Shown here piece by piece: positions 43,852-51,425 of a DNA stretch of 64,000 nucleotides (positions are counted from its first letter, which is position 1; every line of letters begins with the position of its first letter). The notes below the pieces were generated by a model. The model saw nothing but the letters and a program-made list of their open reading frames with translations. It ran no database searches and was not told the origin of the DNA. The stretch covers positions 98,259-162,258 of the forward strand of contig JBJHDF010000005.1 in the NCBI GenBank assembly GCA_050486405.1. Reading direction: 5' to 3'. Position numbers and translations under genes: made by a program. The DNA comes from JBJHDF01 sp050486405. Lineage in GTDB: Bacteria; Pseudomonadota; Gammaproteobacteria; Pseudomonadales; Cellvibrionaceae.

Positions 43852-44862
43852 ATGAAAGCCATTGAGTACAAATTGTACGGCGCTCCAGATGTGCTCGAGA
43901 TAAAGGAGCTGAACAAACCCGTTGCCAAAGACAACGAAATCCTGATCAGGATACACGCCACCACCGTCACCTCCGCCGACTGCAGAATTCGCAGCCTCAC
44001 CATGCCCCGGGGGTTCGGTCTGATTTCCCGGCTGGTATTCGGCATTCGTCGCCCCAGAAAGCGGGTGCTGGGCACCGAATTGGCCGGCGTGGTGGAAGCC
44101 ATCGGTAAAGATGTCGCCACCTTCAAGCCCGGCGATGCCGTGTTCGGCATTTGCGGTATGGGCATGGGCTGCCACGCGCAGTACAAGTGCCTGGCGGAAA
44201 CCGGCGCTGTGGTGGGCAAACCCGACACCCTGAGCTTTGCAGAGGCCGCCGCCCTGCCGTTCGGGGGGCTGACCGCACTGGATTTTTTCCGCAGGGGCCA
44301 TTTGCAAAAAGGCGAGAAGGTACTGATCAACGGCGCCTCCGGCAGCGTGGGTACCGCTGCGATCCAGATCGCGCGCCATCACGGTGCCGAGATCACCGCC
44401 GTCTGCAGCGGTGCCAACGCGGAATTGGTGCGTTCACTGGGCGCCGACCACGTTATCGACTACACCCGGTCAGACTTCACCGAAAGCGGTGAAACCTGGG
44501 ATGTGATTGTCGACACGGTGGGTACGGCGCCCTACTCGCGCTGCAAACAGGTTCTGAATCCCGGCGGTCGCCTGCTGGCGGTACTGGGCGACCTGCCGGC
44601 GCTGCTCAAGGCACCCTGGATAACCATGACCAGCCCGCACAAAGTGATCGCTGGCCCGGCGCCGGAGCGCAAGGCGGACCTGGTGTTTCTGGTGGAGCTG
44701 GTTCGGAAGGGCCAATTCAAACCCGTTATCGAACGGTGTTATCCTTTTGCACAGATTGCCGATGCGCACCGTCATGTGGACACCGGGCGCAAGCGGGGTA
44801 ATGTGGTTATTCAGGTGAACAATACCGACGCTGTCAGCGCACCGCTTCCAGAACAGAGATAA
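43852..44862 (+). CDS. NAD(P)-dependent zinc-independent alcohol dehydrogenase (quinone reductase-like, MDR family)
   Basis: 336 aa from ATG at 43852; GTG at 43837 is possible and neither has a clear ribosome site. An MDR-fold protein: GroES-like N-terminal domain with GTELAGVVEAIG, then the nucleotide-binding GASGSVGTAAIQIARHHG and ALPFGGLTALDFF. The Cys ligands of zinc enzymes are not conserved. The substrate is unknown. The 3' end overlaps the 3' end of the opposite-strand O-methyltransferase gene by 29 bases. Confidence 0.9.
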   Translation: MKAIEYKLYGAPDVLEIKELNKPVAKDNEILIRIHATTVTSADCRIRSLTMPRGFGLISRLVFGIRRPRKRVLGTELAGVVEAIGKDVATFKPGDAVFGICGMGMGCHAQYKCLAETGAVVGKPDTLSFAEAAALPFGGLTALDFFRRGHLQKGEKVLINGASGSVGTAAIQIARHHGAEITAVCSGANAELVRSLGADHVIDYTRSDFTESGETWDVIVDTVGTAPYSRCKQVLNPGGRLLAVLGDLPALLKAPWITMTSPHKVIAGPAPERKADLVFLVELVRKGQFKPVIERCYPFAQIADAHRHVDTGRKRGNVVIQVNNTDAVSAPLPEQR

Positions 44863-45928
44863 TCGGCGAGCGGAAAACACGCCCCGGCGTAAAGCCGCTG
44901 GCCTTGAACAGCGCGTGGTACTCCTCGATGCCGCGCTCGCGACCACCCTCGAAAGCGGTGAGCACATGCAGGTCCAGAAAGGACGCAAAGTTGTGGCGGT
45001 CGTTGGTTTCCACCGGTGTTTCCACCAGCAGCAGGCGGGCACCGGGCGCCATGGCTGTATGGCAGTTATCAAGAATGATTTTGCAGTGATCATCGCCCCA
45101 GTCGTGCAGAATATTCTTGAGCAGGTAGGCGTCGTAACCGGTGGGTACCGAGGTAAAAAAATCGCCGGCCCGGGTTTCGATGCGATCCTCCACGCCCCTG
45201 GCCCGAATCAACTCACCGGCGGATTCAAGCAAACCTTCGCACTCGTAAAGCAGCCCCCGCAAATGTGGATGGCGTAACACCAGCTCCGACAACAGGGTAC
45301 CGCGTCCGCCACCCAGATCACACAGGCGCTGCACTTCCGCAAAAGGGTAGAGCTTGGCAATCATGGGCGCCTGAGCTCGGGTCATGCCCGCCATCATCTG
45401 CGCAAAAACGTCCCGCTCCTGCGGGTGCTGGTCAAACCACTGCCACTGTGACATGCCATTGGCGCTGGAAAAGGCTTCGCGGCCGGTTTCCAGCACCCGA
45501 TCCAGTTCGCCGTAGGCAGCGCGGTTGGCTTCGGAGGAAAAATGCAGAGCAAACTCGCGCACCCGACCGGGGCTGTCGCTGCACAGCGCCAGGGACAGGT
45601 GGTTGTTGCAAAAGCGCCCGTCCGGCAGCATGGCGCCCACCCCCGAGGTACTGGCGGCGCGCAAGATGCGGTGCATGGCATCCGCATCGGTGCCGGTTTT
45701 TTCCGCCAGAGTGGCGGCATCCATGGGACCCTGTTGCAGAAAATCGGGGATGCGATAGCGAGCCAATACGCCGGCAATCTGGGTATGCGCCATGCCGGCG
45801 GCGCGCTCAGTCATGGCGGTGTCGGCGGGCACCACCCGATCAGCCAGACGCAGCAGTATGCCGCGCAGCATGAGTGACAGTTTGAGCAGAAAACGCGGCC
45901 GGGGTTCCGATCGGGACTGTTCTGCCAT
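44834..45928 (-). CDS. O-methyltransferase (acetylserotonin/hydroxyindole O-methyltransferase type)
   Basis: 364 aa. An N-terminal winged-helix dimerisation domain (about 30-125), followed by a methyltransferase domain with the SAM motif RLCDLGGGRGTLLSELVLRH, LLYECEGLLESAGELI and LKNILHDWGDDHCKIIL, which holds the catalytic His-Asp region. These families methylate phenolic or enolic hydroxyls of aromatic or polyketide compounds. No biosynthetic genes lie beside it, so the substrate is unknown. It faces the dehydrogenase gene. Confidence 0.88.
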   Translation of the reverse strand: MAEQSRSEPRPRFLLKLSLMLRGILLRLADRVVPADTAMTERAAGMAHTQIAGVLARYRIPDFLQQGPMDAATLAEKTGTDADAMHRILRAASTSGVGAMLPDGRFCNNHLSLALCSDSPGRVREFALHFSSEANRAAYGELDRVLETGREAFSSANGMSQWQWFDQHPQERDVFAQMMAGMTRAQAPMIAKLYPFAEVQRLCDLGGGRGTLLSELVLRHPHLRGLLYECEGLLESAGELIRARGVEDRIETRAGDFFTSVPTGYDAYLLKNILHDWGDDHCKIILDNCHTAMAPGARLLLVETPVETNDRHNFASFLDLHVLTAFEGGRERGIEEYHALFKASGFTPGRVFRSPIISVLEAVR

Positions 45929-45994
45929 GAGATGTCTCCCGGGGTTGCCGGGCCGGGTAACGCCGTACGGAACGTCACGCCGACCTCCTCCATT

Positions 45995-47668
45995 TTACTT
46001 ATCGGTGACGGCACCTTCCGACGCGGAACTGACCTGGCGCGCGTATTTGGCCAGTAACCCGCGAGTGTACTTGGGCGCGGGCGGCTGCCAATTACTGCGG
46101 CGACGCTGCATTTCCTCGTCGCTAATTTCCAGCACAATCTGGTTGGCTTCAGCGTCGATGGTAATGGTGTCGCCGTCTTCCACCAGGGCAATGGGACCGC
46201 CTTCAGCCGCTTCCGGCGTAACGTGGCCCACGACAAAGCCGTGACTGCCACCGGAGAAGCGACCGTCGGTGATCAGCGCCACCGAGTCGCCCAGACCCTT
46301 GCCCATAATGGCAGAAGTGGGGCTGAGCATCTCGCGCATACCCGGGCCACCCTTGGGGCCTTCGTAGCGGATCACCAGCACGTCGCCGGCCACCACCACG
46401 CCATTGAGAATTTTCTCCAGCGCTTCTTCCTCGGAGTGGAACACCCGGGCGCGGCCACTGAATTGTGTACCTTCCTTGCCTGTGATCTTGGCCACCGCGC
46501 CGGTGGGCGCCAGATTGCCAAACAGAATACGCAGGTGACTGTCCTTTTTGATCGGATTGTTCAGGGCGCGAATGATGTCCTGATCGCCCGGATAGGAGGC
46601 CACGCTGGCGAGATTTTCCGCCATGGTCTTGCCGGTGACAGTCATGCAGTCGCCGTGCAGCAGGCCCGCCTCCAGCAGCATTTTCATCAGCGGCTGAATA
46701 CCGCCGATGGCCACCAGCTCCGACATCATGTACTTGCCGCTGGGACGCAGATCCGCCAGCACCGGCACCCGCTCGCCGATGCGCACAAAATCTTCCAGAC
46801 CCAACTCGACGCCAGCGGTGTGGGCCATGCCCAGCAAATGCAGCACGGCGTTGGTGGAACCGCCCAGGGCGATAACCACGGTAATGGCGTTCTCGAAGGC
46901 TTGGCGGGTCATGATGTCGCTGGGCTTGATGTCCTTTTCCAGCAGTTCCAGCACGGCGGCGCCAGCGGCGCGGCAGTCTTCCATCTTGTCGTTGTCCTCG
47001 GCATTCTGTGCCGAGCTGCCGGGCAAACTCATGCCCAGCGCCTCGATGGCCGACGCCATGGTGTTGGCGGTGTACATGCCGCCGCAGGAGCCAGCGCCGG
47101 GAATGGCAGTCTCTTCCACCTGTTTCACATCGATCAGCGACATCTCGCCCTTGGCGTGGGCGCCCACTGCCTCGAACACGGAAATAATGTCAGTGTGATT
47201 GGCGCCGGGCTTGATGGTGCCGCCGTAGACAAACACCGAAGGCCGGTTGAGCCGGGACAGGCCCATAACGCAGCCGGGCATGTTCTTGTCGCAGCCACCG
47301 ATGGCCACCAGACCGTCGAAGCCCTCGCAGCCCGCCACGGCTTCAATGGAGTCGGCAATCACTTCCCGGGACACCAGGGAGTACTTCATGCCTTCGTAGC
47401 CGTTGGAAATGCCGTCGGAGACGGTGATGGTGTTGAAGATCAGGCTCTTGCCCCCGGCGGCGTCGGCGCCCCGGGACGCTTCCCAGGCCAGTTCGTTGAT
47501 GTGCATATTGCAGGGGGTGAGGTTGCTCCAGGTGGAGGCGATGCCCACCTGGGGCTTCTTGAAGTCTTCGTCGGTAAAGCCCACGGCGCGCAGCATGGCG
47601 CGGCCCGGTGCCTTGTTGACGCCATCGACTACCTTGCTGGATACGCGGCGGCGCTTGTCTTCGGTCAT
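45995..47668 (-). CDS. ilvD: Dihydroxy-acid dehydratase
   Basis: 557 aa from ATG at 47668, the shorter of the two IlvD length classes (E. coli is near 616). It dehydrates dihydroxy-isovalerate and its methyl homologue for valine, leucine and isoleucine synthesis. IGGCDKNMPGCVMG carries a cluster ligand, GSCGGMYTANTM and DGRFSGGSHGFVVGHV are hallmark segments, and Cys are placed as in the 2Fe-2S type. A longer open frame upstream is not similar to the family. It lies alone with a promoter in the 103-base gap after the permease gene. Confidence 0.96.
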   Translation of the reverse strand: MTEDKRRRVSSKVVDGVNKAPGRAMLRAVGFTDEDFKKPQVGIASTWSNLTPCNMHINELAWEASRGADAAGGKSLIFNTITVSDGISNGYEGMKYSLVSREVIADSIEAVAGCEGFDGLVAIGGCDKNMPGCVMGLSRLNRPSVFVYGGTIKPGANHTDIISVFEAVGAHAKGEMSLIDVKQVEETAIPGAGSCGGMYTANTMASAIEALGMSLPGSSAQNAEDNDKMEDCRAAGAAVLELLEKDIKPSDIMTRQAFENAITVVIALGGSTNAVLHLLGMAHTAGVELGLEDFVRIGERVPVLADLRPSGKYMMSELVAIGGIQPLMKMLLEAGLLHGDCMTVTGKTMAENLASVASYPGDQDIIRALNNPIKKDSHLRILFGNLAPTGAVAKITGKEGTQFSGRARVFHSEEEALEKILNGVVVAGDVLVIRYEGPKGGPGMREMLSPTSAIMGKGLGDSVALITDGRFSGGSHGFVVGHVTPEAAEGGPIALVEDGDTITIDAEANQIVLEISDEEMQRRRSNWQPPAPKYTRGLLAKYARQVSSASEGAVTDK

Positions 47669-47734
47669 GGCTGGTCTCGCTTGACGTTGGTCTATCGGGT
47701 ACTGTTTTTTGAGTAACAAATGTATCGAAGGGGC

Positions 47735-47763
47735 ATTATAGGGGCCGACGCGGCGAATGTCTT
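47735..47763 (-). promoter_or_regulatory. Sigma-70 promoter for ilvD
   Basis: AAGACA and TATAAT are 17 bases apart on the minus strand. The -10 is perfect and the -35 matches four of six. The leader would be about 60 bases. No leader-peptide attenuator rich in Ile, Val or Leu codons was seen. Confidence 0.6.
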
Positions 47764-47771
47764 CCGCCCTT

Positions 47772-49607
47772 TTATAGCGGCCAGACCCAAAGCAACATGG
47801 GTAGGCTGACCAACACAATGAGTATCTCCAGCGGCAGACCCAGGCGCCAGTAGTCGCCAAAGCGGAAACCGCCGGGGCCGAGAATCAAGGTGTTGTTCTG
47901 GTGGCCGATGGGCGTGAGGAAGGCGCAGGAAGCGCCAATGGCCACCGCCATCAGGAAAGCGTCCGGCTGTACCCCCAAGTGGCCGGCGGCGCTCAGGGCA
48001 ATGGGGCACATCACCGCCGCCGTGGCAGCGTTATTCATAAAATCCGACAGGGTCATGGTGACCACCAGGATCAGCGCCAGCGCCAGCACCGGGTTGCCCT
48101 GAGCCACCTGCTCCAAAAGAACACCGGCCAGCAGATCGGCGGCGCCGGTACTGGCCATGGCGCCAGCCACGGGAATCAGCGCTGCCAGCAGTACGATCAC
48201 CGGCCAGTCCACCGCTTGATACACGGTGTTGGGTGAGACGATACGCAACAGCAGATAGGCCAATACAGCAGTGGCAAAGGCCACGGACACCGGCAACCAG
48301 CCCAGGGCAGTGACGACGATGGCCGCCGCCATGATCAAGCCGGCCTGCAGGGCGCGACCCTTTTCCGGCACGCGAATATCGCGCTCCGCCAGGGGTACGC
48401 AGCCAAAATGATTGGCAAACCCGGACAGGGATTCCGCCGCGCCCTGCAGTAGCAATACATCGCCGGCTTTGAGGCCGGTGGAGCGCAGGCGGCGAATAGA
48501 ACGGCTGCCCTGCCGGGAAATGGCCAGCAGGTTCAGGCTGTAGCGGCTGCGCAGTTTGATATCCGTGGCAGAGCGGCCAATGACGGCCGAGCCGGGCATG
48601 ACCACCACCTCCTGCAACAGGGTTTCTTCCCGGTCCGACTGTTCGTTATCGTCGCTCACCGCCGACGCGCCGTCCCGCGCTGAGCCCTTGTCCGTACTCT
48701 CGGCACTTTCCGCCAACACCAGCCCCAACCTGGAGAGTACATCAGCCAGGGTTTCCGGCTCGGCCTCAATCACCAATATGTCGCCTGAGCGCAACTTGCG
48801 GTAGTGCCCCGGCGCACTGATGCGCAGGTCGTTGCGTACCAGTGCCACTATCTGCGCATCCGCTTCCTCCAGGGTACTTTCCACCTGACGTAGGGTTTGG
48901 CCCACCGCCTTACTCTTTTCTTCCACCTGCACTTCGGTGAAGTAGCTGCCGGTATCAAAACCACCGTTATCCGTGCTTCCCCGATCCGGCACCAACCGCC
49001 AGCCAAGGGTCACCAGAAACAGCAGACCTACTGCCGCCACCGCCAGCCCCACCGGGGTAAAATCGAACATACCGAAGCTGCCCAACCCCGCCTCGGCGCG
49101 AAACCCGGAGACAATCAGGTTGGGCGGTGTGCCTATCTGGGTGGTCAGACCACCGAGAATAGACCCGAACGCCAGGGGCATCAGCACCCGACCCGGCGGC
49201 AGATCGTGCTTGCGGGCCATCTGTACTGCCACCGGCATCAACAGCGCCAAAGCACCGACATTGTTCATAAAACCGGATAGCAGCGCCGCCAGCAGCGTCA
49301 GGGCGACAATACCTGCCATGGCACCACCGTTGGCGGGCAGCAGGCGCCGGGTCACACTGTCGATGGCGCCGCTGTGCTGCAGTCCGGCACTGAGTACCAG
49401 TACGCAGGCCACGGTGATCACCGCCGGGTGGCCAAAACCGGCAAAGGCCTCGGCGCCGGGCACCAGCCCGGCAAACACGCAGGCCAACAGGGCGGCGCCC
49501 GCCACCAGGTCGTGGCGCCAACGCCCCCAAAAAAACAAGGTCATGGTCGCCAGCAGAATGGCGAATATTGCCGTCTGTTCCCAGGTCATGCTTGCAAAGC
49601 TGTCCAT
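47772..49607 (-). CDS. SLC13/DASS-type permease with two TrkA-C domains
   Basis: 611 aa. Membrane segments in the N-terminal third (LSGFMNNVGALALLMPVAVQ, GLTTQIGTPPNLIVSGF) and the C-terminal third (LSDFMNNAATAAVMCPIALS, FLTPIGHQNNTLILGPG) flank a cytoplasmic insert of two RCK-C domains (about 215-420). The twin NN-G/N-P motifs are those of sodium-coupled anion transporters of the ArsB/NhaD/DASS clan. The substrate may be sulfate or a dicarboxylate; the sequence does not decide it. Its start lies in the region divergent from the MFS gene. Confidence 0.9.
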   Translation of the reverse strand: MDSFASMTWEQTAIFAILLATMTLFFWGRWRHDLVAGAALLACVFAGLVPGAEAFAGFGHPAVITVACVLVLSAGLQHSGAIDSVTRRLLPANGGAMAGIVALTLLAALLSGFMNNVGALALLMPVAVQMARKHDLPPGRVLMPLAFGSILGGLTTQIGTPPNLIVSGFRAEAGLGSFGMFDFTPVGLAVAAVGLLFLVTLGWRLVPDRGSTDNGGFDTGSYFTEVQVEEKSKAVGQTLRQVESTLEEADAQIVALVRNDLRISAPGHYRKLRSGDILVIEAEPETLADVLSRLGLVLAESAESTDKGSARDGASAVSDDNEQSDREETLLQEVVVMPGSAVIGRSATDIKLRSRYSLNLLAISRQGSRSIRRLRSTGLKAGDVLLLQGAAESLSGFANHFGCVPLAERDIRVPEKGRALQAGLIMAAAIVVTALGWLPVSVAFATAVLAYLLLRIVSPNTVYQAVDWPVIVLLAALIPVAGAMASTGAADLLAGVLLEQVAQGNPVLALALILVVTMTLSDFMNNAATAAVMCPIALSAAGHLGVQPDAFLMAVAIGASCAFLTPIGHQNNTLILGPGGFRFGDYWRLGLPLEILIVLVSLPMLLWVWPL

Positions 49608-49739
49608 AATTGTCAGGGCCCCTCATCTTAACGCGACCTTACCGGCAAAGCACCCATCGCACCGGCCCTCGGCAAAGGGCCTGGGGGTGGCTTAATAGCG
49701 CCACTTCACAGACTGGACCCGCAGTGCGGTTCTGAATTA

Positions 49740-49771
49740 CCATTGGCGCGCTGACAGCCAATGGATATAGT
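49740..49771 (+). promoter_or_regulatory. Promoter-like signal with internal inverted repeat before the MFS gene
   Basis: CCATTGGC and GCCAATGG form a perfect 8-bp inverted pair with a 9-base spacer (49740-49764). TTGGCG (49743) and TATAGT (49766) are 17 bases apart within it. Initiation would fall at or just past the ATG at 49776, so the transcript may be leaderless; no Shine-Dalgarno sequence precedes either ATG. A repressor dimer at the repeat would sit over the promoter spacer. Confidence 0.45.
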
Positions 49772-49775
49772 AATA

Positions 49776-51341
49776 ATGACTCATTCTACGCAGGCCTATC
49801 GTCTCGCAGTTATTGTCGCGCTTGGTGGTTTTCTTTTCGGCTTTGACGCCTCGGTCATATCCGGCGCGGCCAATTATATTGGCGCCGATTTTAACCTTAC
49901 CGACTGGCAGTTGGGCATGGTGGTGGCGGCTCCCACCCTGGGGGGTATTATTGCCGGTGCCCTGGCGGGTCCGCTGAGCGACCGCTTTGGCAGAAGACCA
50001 ATGCTGCAGTTGATCGCCTGCCTGTACCTGGTCTCGGCGATCATGTCCGCTCTGGCACCCGATTACCTGACCATCACTACCGCCCGTTTTATCGGCGGCC
50101 TGGCGTTTGCCTCCTTGTATCTGGCTCCCATATACATCGCCGAAATCGCGCCGCCAGCAATACGCGGGCGCATGGTGTCGGTCAACCAGTTCAATATTGT
50201 TATCGGGTTTTCCGCCGCCTACTTTGCCAATTATGCGATTCTGAATTTGTCGCAGTCAGGCCAAGCCTGGGTGCATTATATTGGCCTGGCCCAGAATACC
50301 TGGCGCTGGATGCTGGGCTTGGAGATAGTGCCGGCATTGCTGTACGCGGCCCTGATGATGACAGTGCCGGAAAGCCCACGCTGGCTGGTCTTGAACAACA
50401 AACGCGACAAGGCCCGCAATGTACTGGCAAAATTACTGCCCAACTCGGACCCGGACACCGAAGTCGCCAACCTCATTGCTTCCCAGCACAGCCACCTTGA
50501 ACCGATTCTGATTCGGCTGAAAAAGCTGTTCAGCTCGAAGGTTCGCCTGGCTTTTATGATCGGCCTGATTATCGGTGTGGCGCAGCAGATTACCGGCATC
50601 AACGTGGTGTTTTTCTACGCACCAATGATTTTTGAACAGAGCGGCGTTGGCACCAACGCGGCCTTTGTGCAAGCCGTTTGGGTTGGCCTGATCAACGTCG
50701 CGTTTACTATTATCGCCATGGTAATGGTTGATCGCATTGGTCGCAGGCCCCTGTTGATCATGGGCCTGGTAGGCATATGCATCAGTATGGCCATTTGCTC
50801 CTATGCGTTTAAGCAATCCGACTTTGTGCTGAACGATGTGGCGGCTATTGAAATTGACGATGAAGACATCAAATCCAGGCTCAGCGCCATTGAAGGTGTG
50901 GTCTACAACAATGATGTCGCTTTCAGAGCCGAACTGCGCACTATTCTCACAGAGGGTGAACTGCGTGCGCACCAAGGTCAGATAATCATGGCGGCGACTG
51001 AGATCAATCACCGGCTGGTACTGTTTGGCATACTGCTGTTCGTCGCCTCTTTTGCCGCCTCCTTGGGGCCAGTGATGTGGATACTGCTGTCAGAGATATT
51101 CCCCAATGCGCTGCGCGGCGTGGGCATGGCAATTATCGGGGTGTTCAACAGCTCGGTCAGTTTCCTGGTGCAGTTTATCTTTCCCTGGCAGGTGTCGACC
51201 ATAGGCATTTCCATGACGTTTTTTGGGTATGGCGCCTGTGCTTTGGTCAGTCTGGTACTGGTGTACTGGCTGCTTCCGGAAACCAAGGGGCAATCCCTTG
51301 AGCAACTCGAAGTCAGCATGACCAGGAGTAAGGATATCTAA
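49776..51341 (+). CDS. Sugar porter-family MFS transporter
   Basis: 521 aa from ATG at 49776; an ATG at 49761 adds five residues. Twelve membrane segments with the sugar-porter signatures GRRPM, PESPRWLV, and LPETKGQSLEQLE at the C-terminus, and GGFLFGFDASVISGA in the first segment. It takes up a sugar with H+ or Na+. Between the eighth and ninth segments a soluble insert of about 60 residues (about 349-410, DVAAIEIDDEDIKSRLSAIE) makes it longer than the usual 460-480. Base composition is slightly less GC-rich than its neighbours. Confidence 0.92.
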   Translation: MTHSTQAYRLAVIVALGGFLFGFDASVISGAANYIGADFNLTDWQLGMVVAAPTLGGIIAGALAGPLSDRFGRRPMLQLIACLYLVSAIMSALAPDYLTITTARFIGGLAFASLYLAPIYIAEIAPPAIRGRMVSVNQFNIVIGFSAAYFANYAILNLSQSGQAWVHYIGLAQNTWRWMLGLEIVPALLYAALMMTVPESPRWLVLNNKRDKARNVLAKLLPNSDPDTEVANLIASQHSHLEPILIRLKKLFSSKVRLAFMIGLIIGVAQQITGINVVFFYAPMIFEQSGVGTNAAFVQAVWVGLINVAFTIIAMVMVDRIGRRPLLIMGLVGICISMAICSYAFKQSDFVLNDVAAIEIDDEDIKSRLSAIEGVVYNNDVAFRAELRTILTEGELRAHQGQIIMAATEINHRLVLFGILLFVASFAASLGPVMWILLSEIFPNALRGVGMAIIGVFNSSVSFLVQFIFPWQVSTIGISMTFFGYGACALVSLVLVYWLLPETKGQSLEQLEVSMTRSKDI

Positions 51342-51365
51342 CGACGGTCAGCCCAGTGACAACGC

Positions 51366-51400
51366 AAAAAAAACCGGATGACCTCACTGCGGTCATCCGG
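51366..51400 (-). terminator. Rho-independent terminator of the DUF1631 gene
   Basis: A perfect 10-bp stem (CCGGATGACC/GGTCATCCGG) with a 7-base loop is followed on the minus strand by eight T residues. It lies 26 bases after the DUF1631 stop codon and 25 after the MFS stop, so it may also stop the converging MFS transcript. Confidence 0.85.
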
Positions 51401-51425
51401 AAGCGTTGTTATGCAAACCAAAAAA

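Noticed and set aside
46223..47716. 497-codon open frame opposite ilvD
   Set aside because: Antisense shadow of ilvD, without motif or ribosome site.
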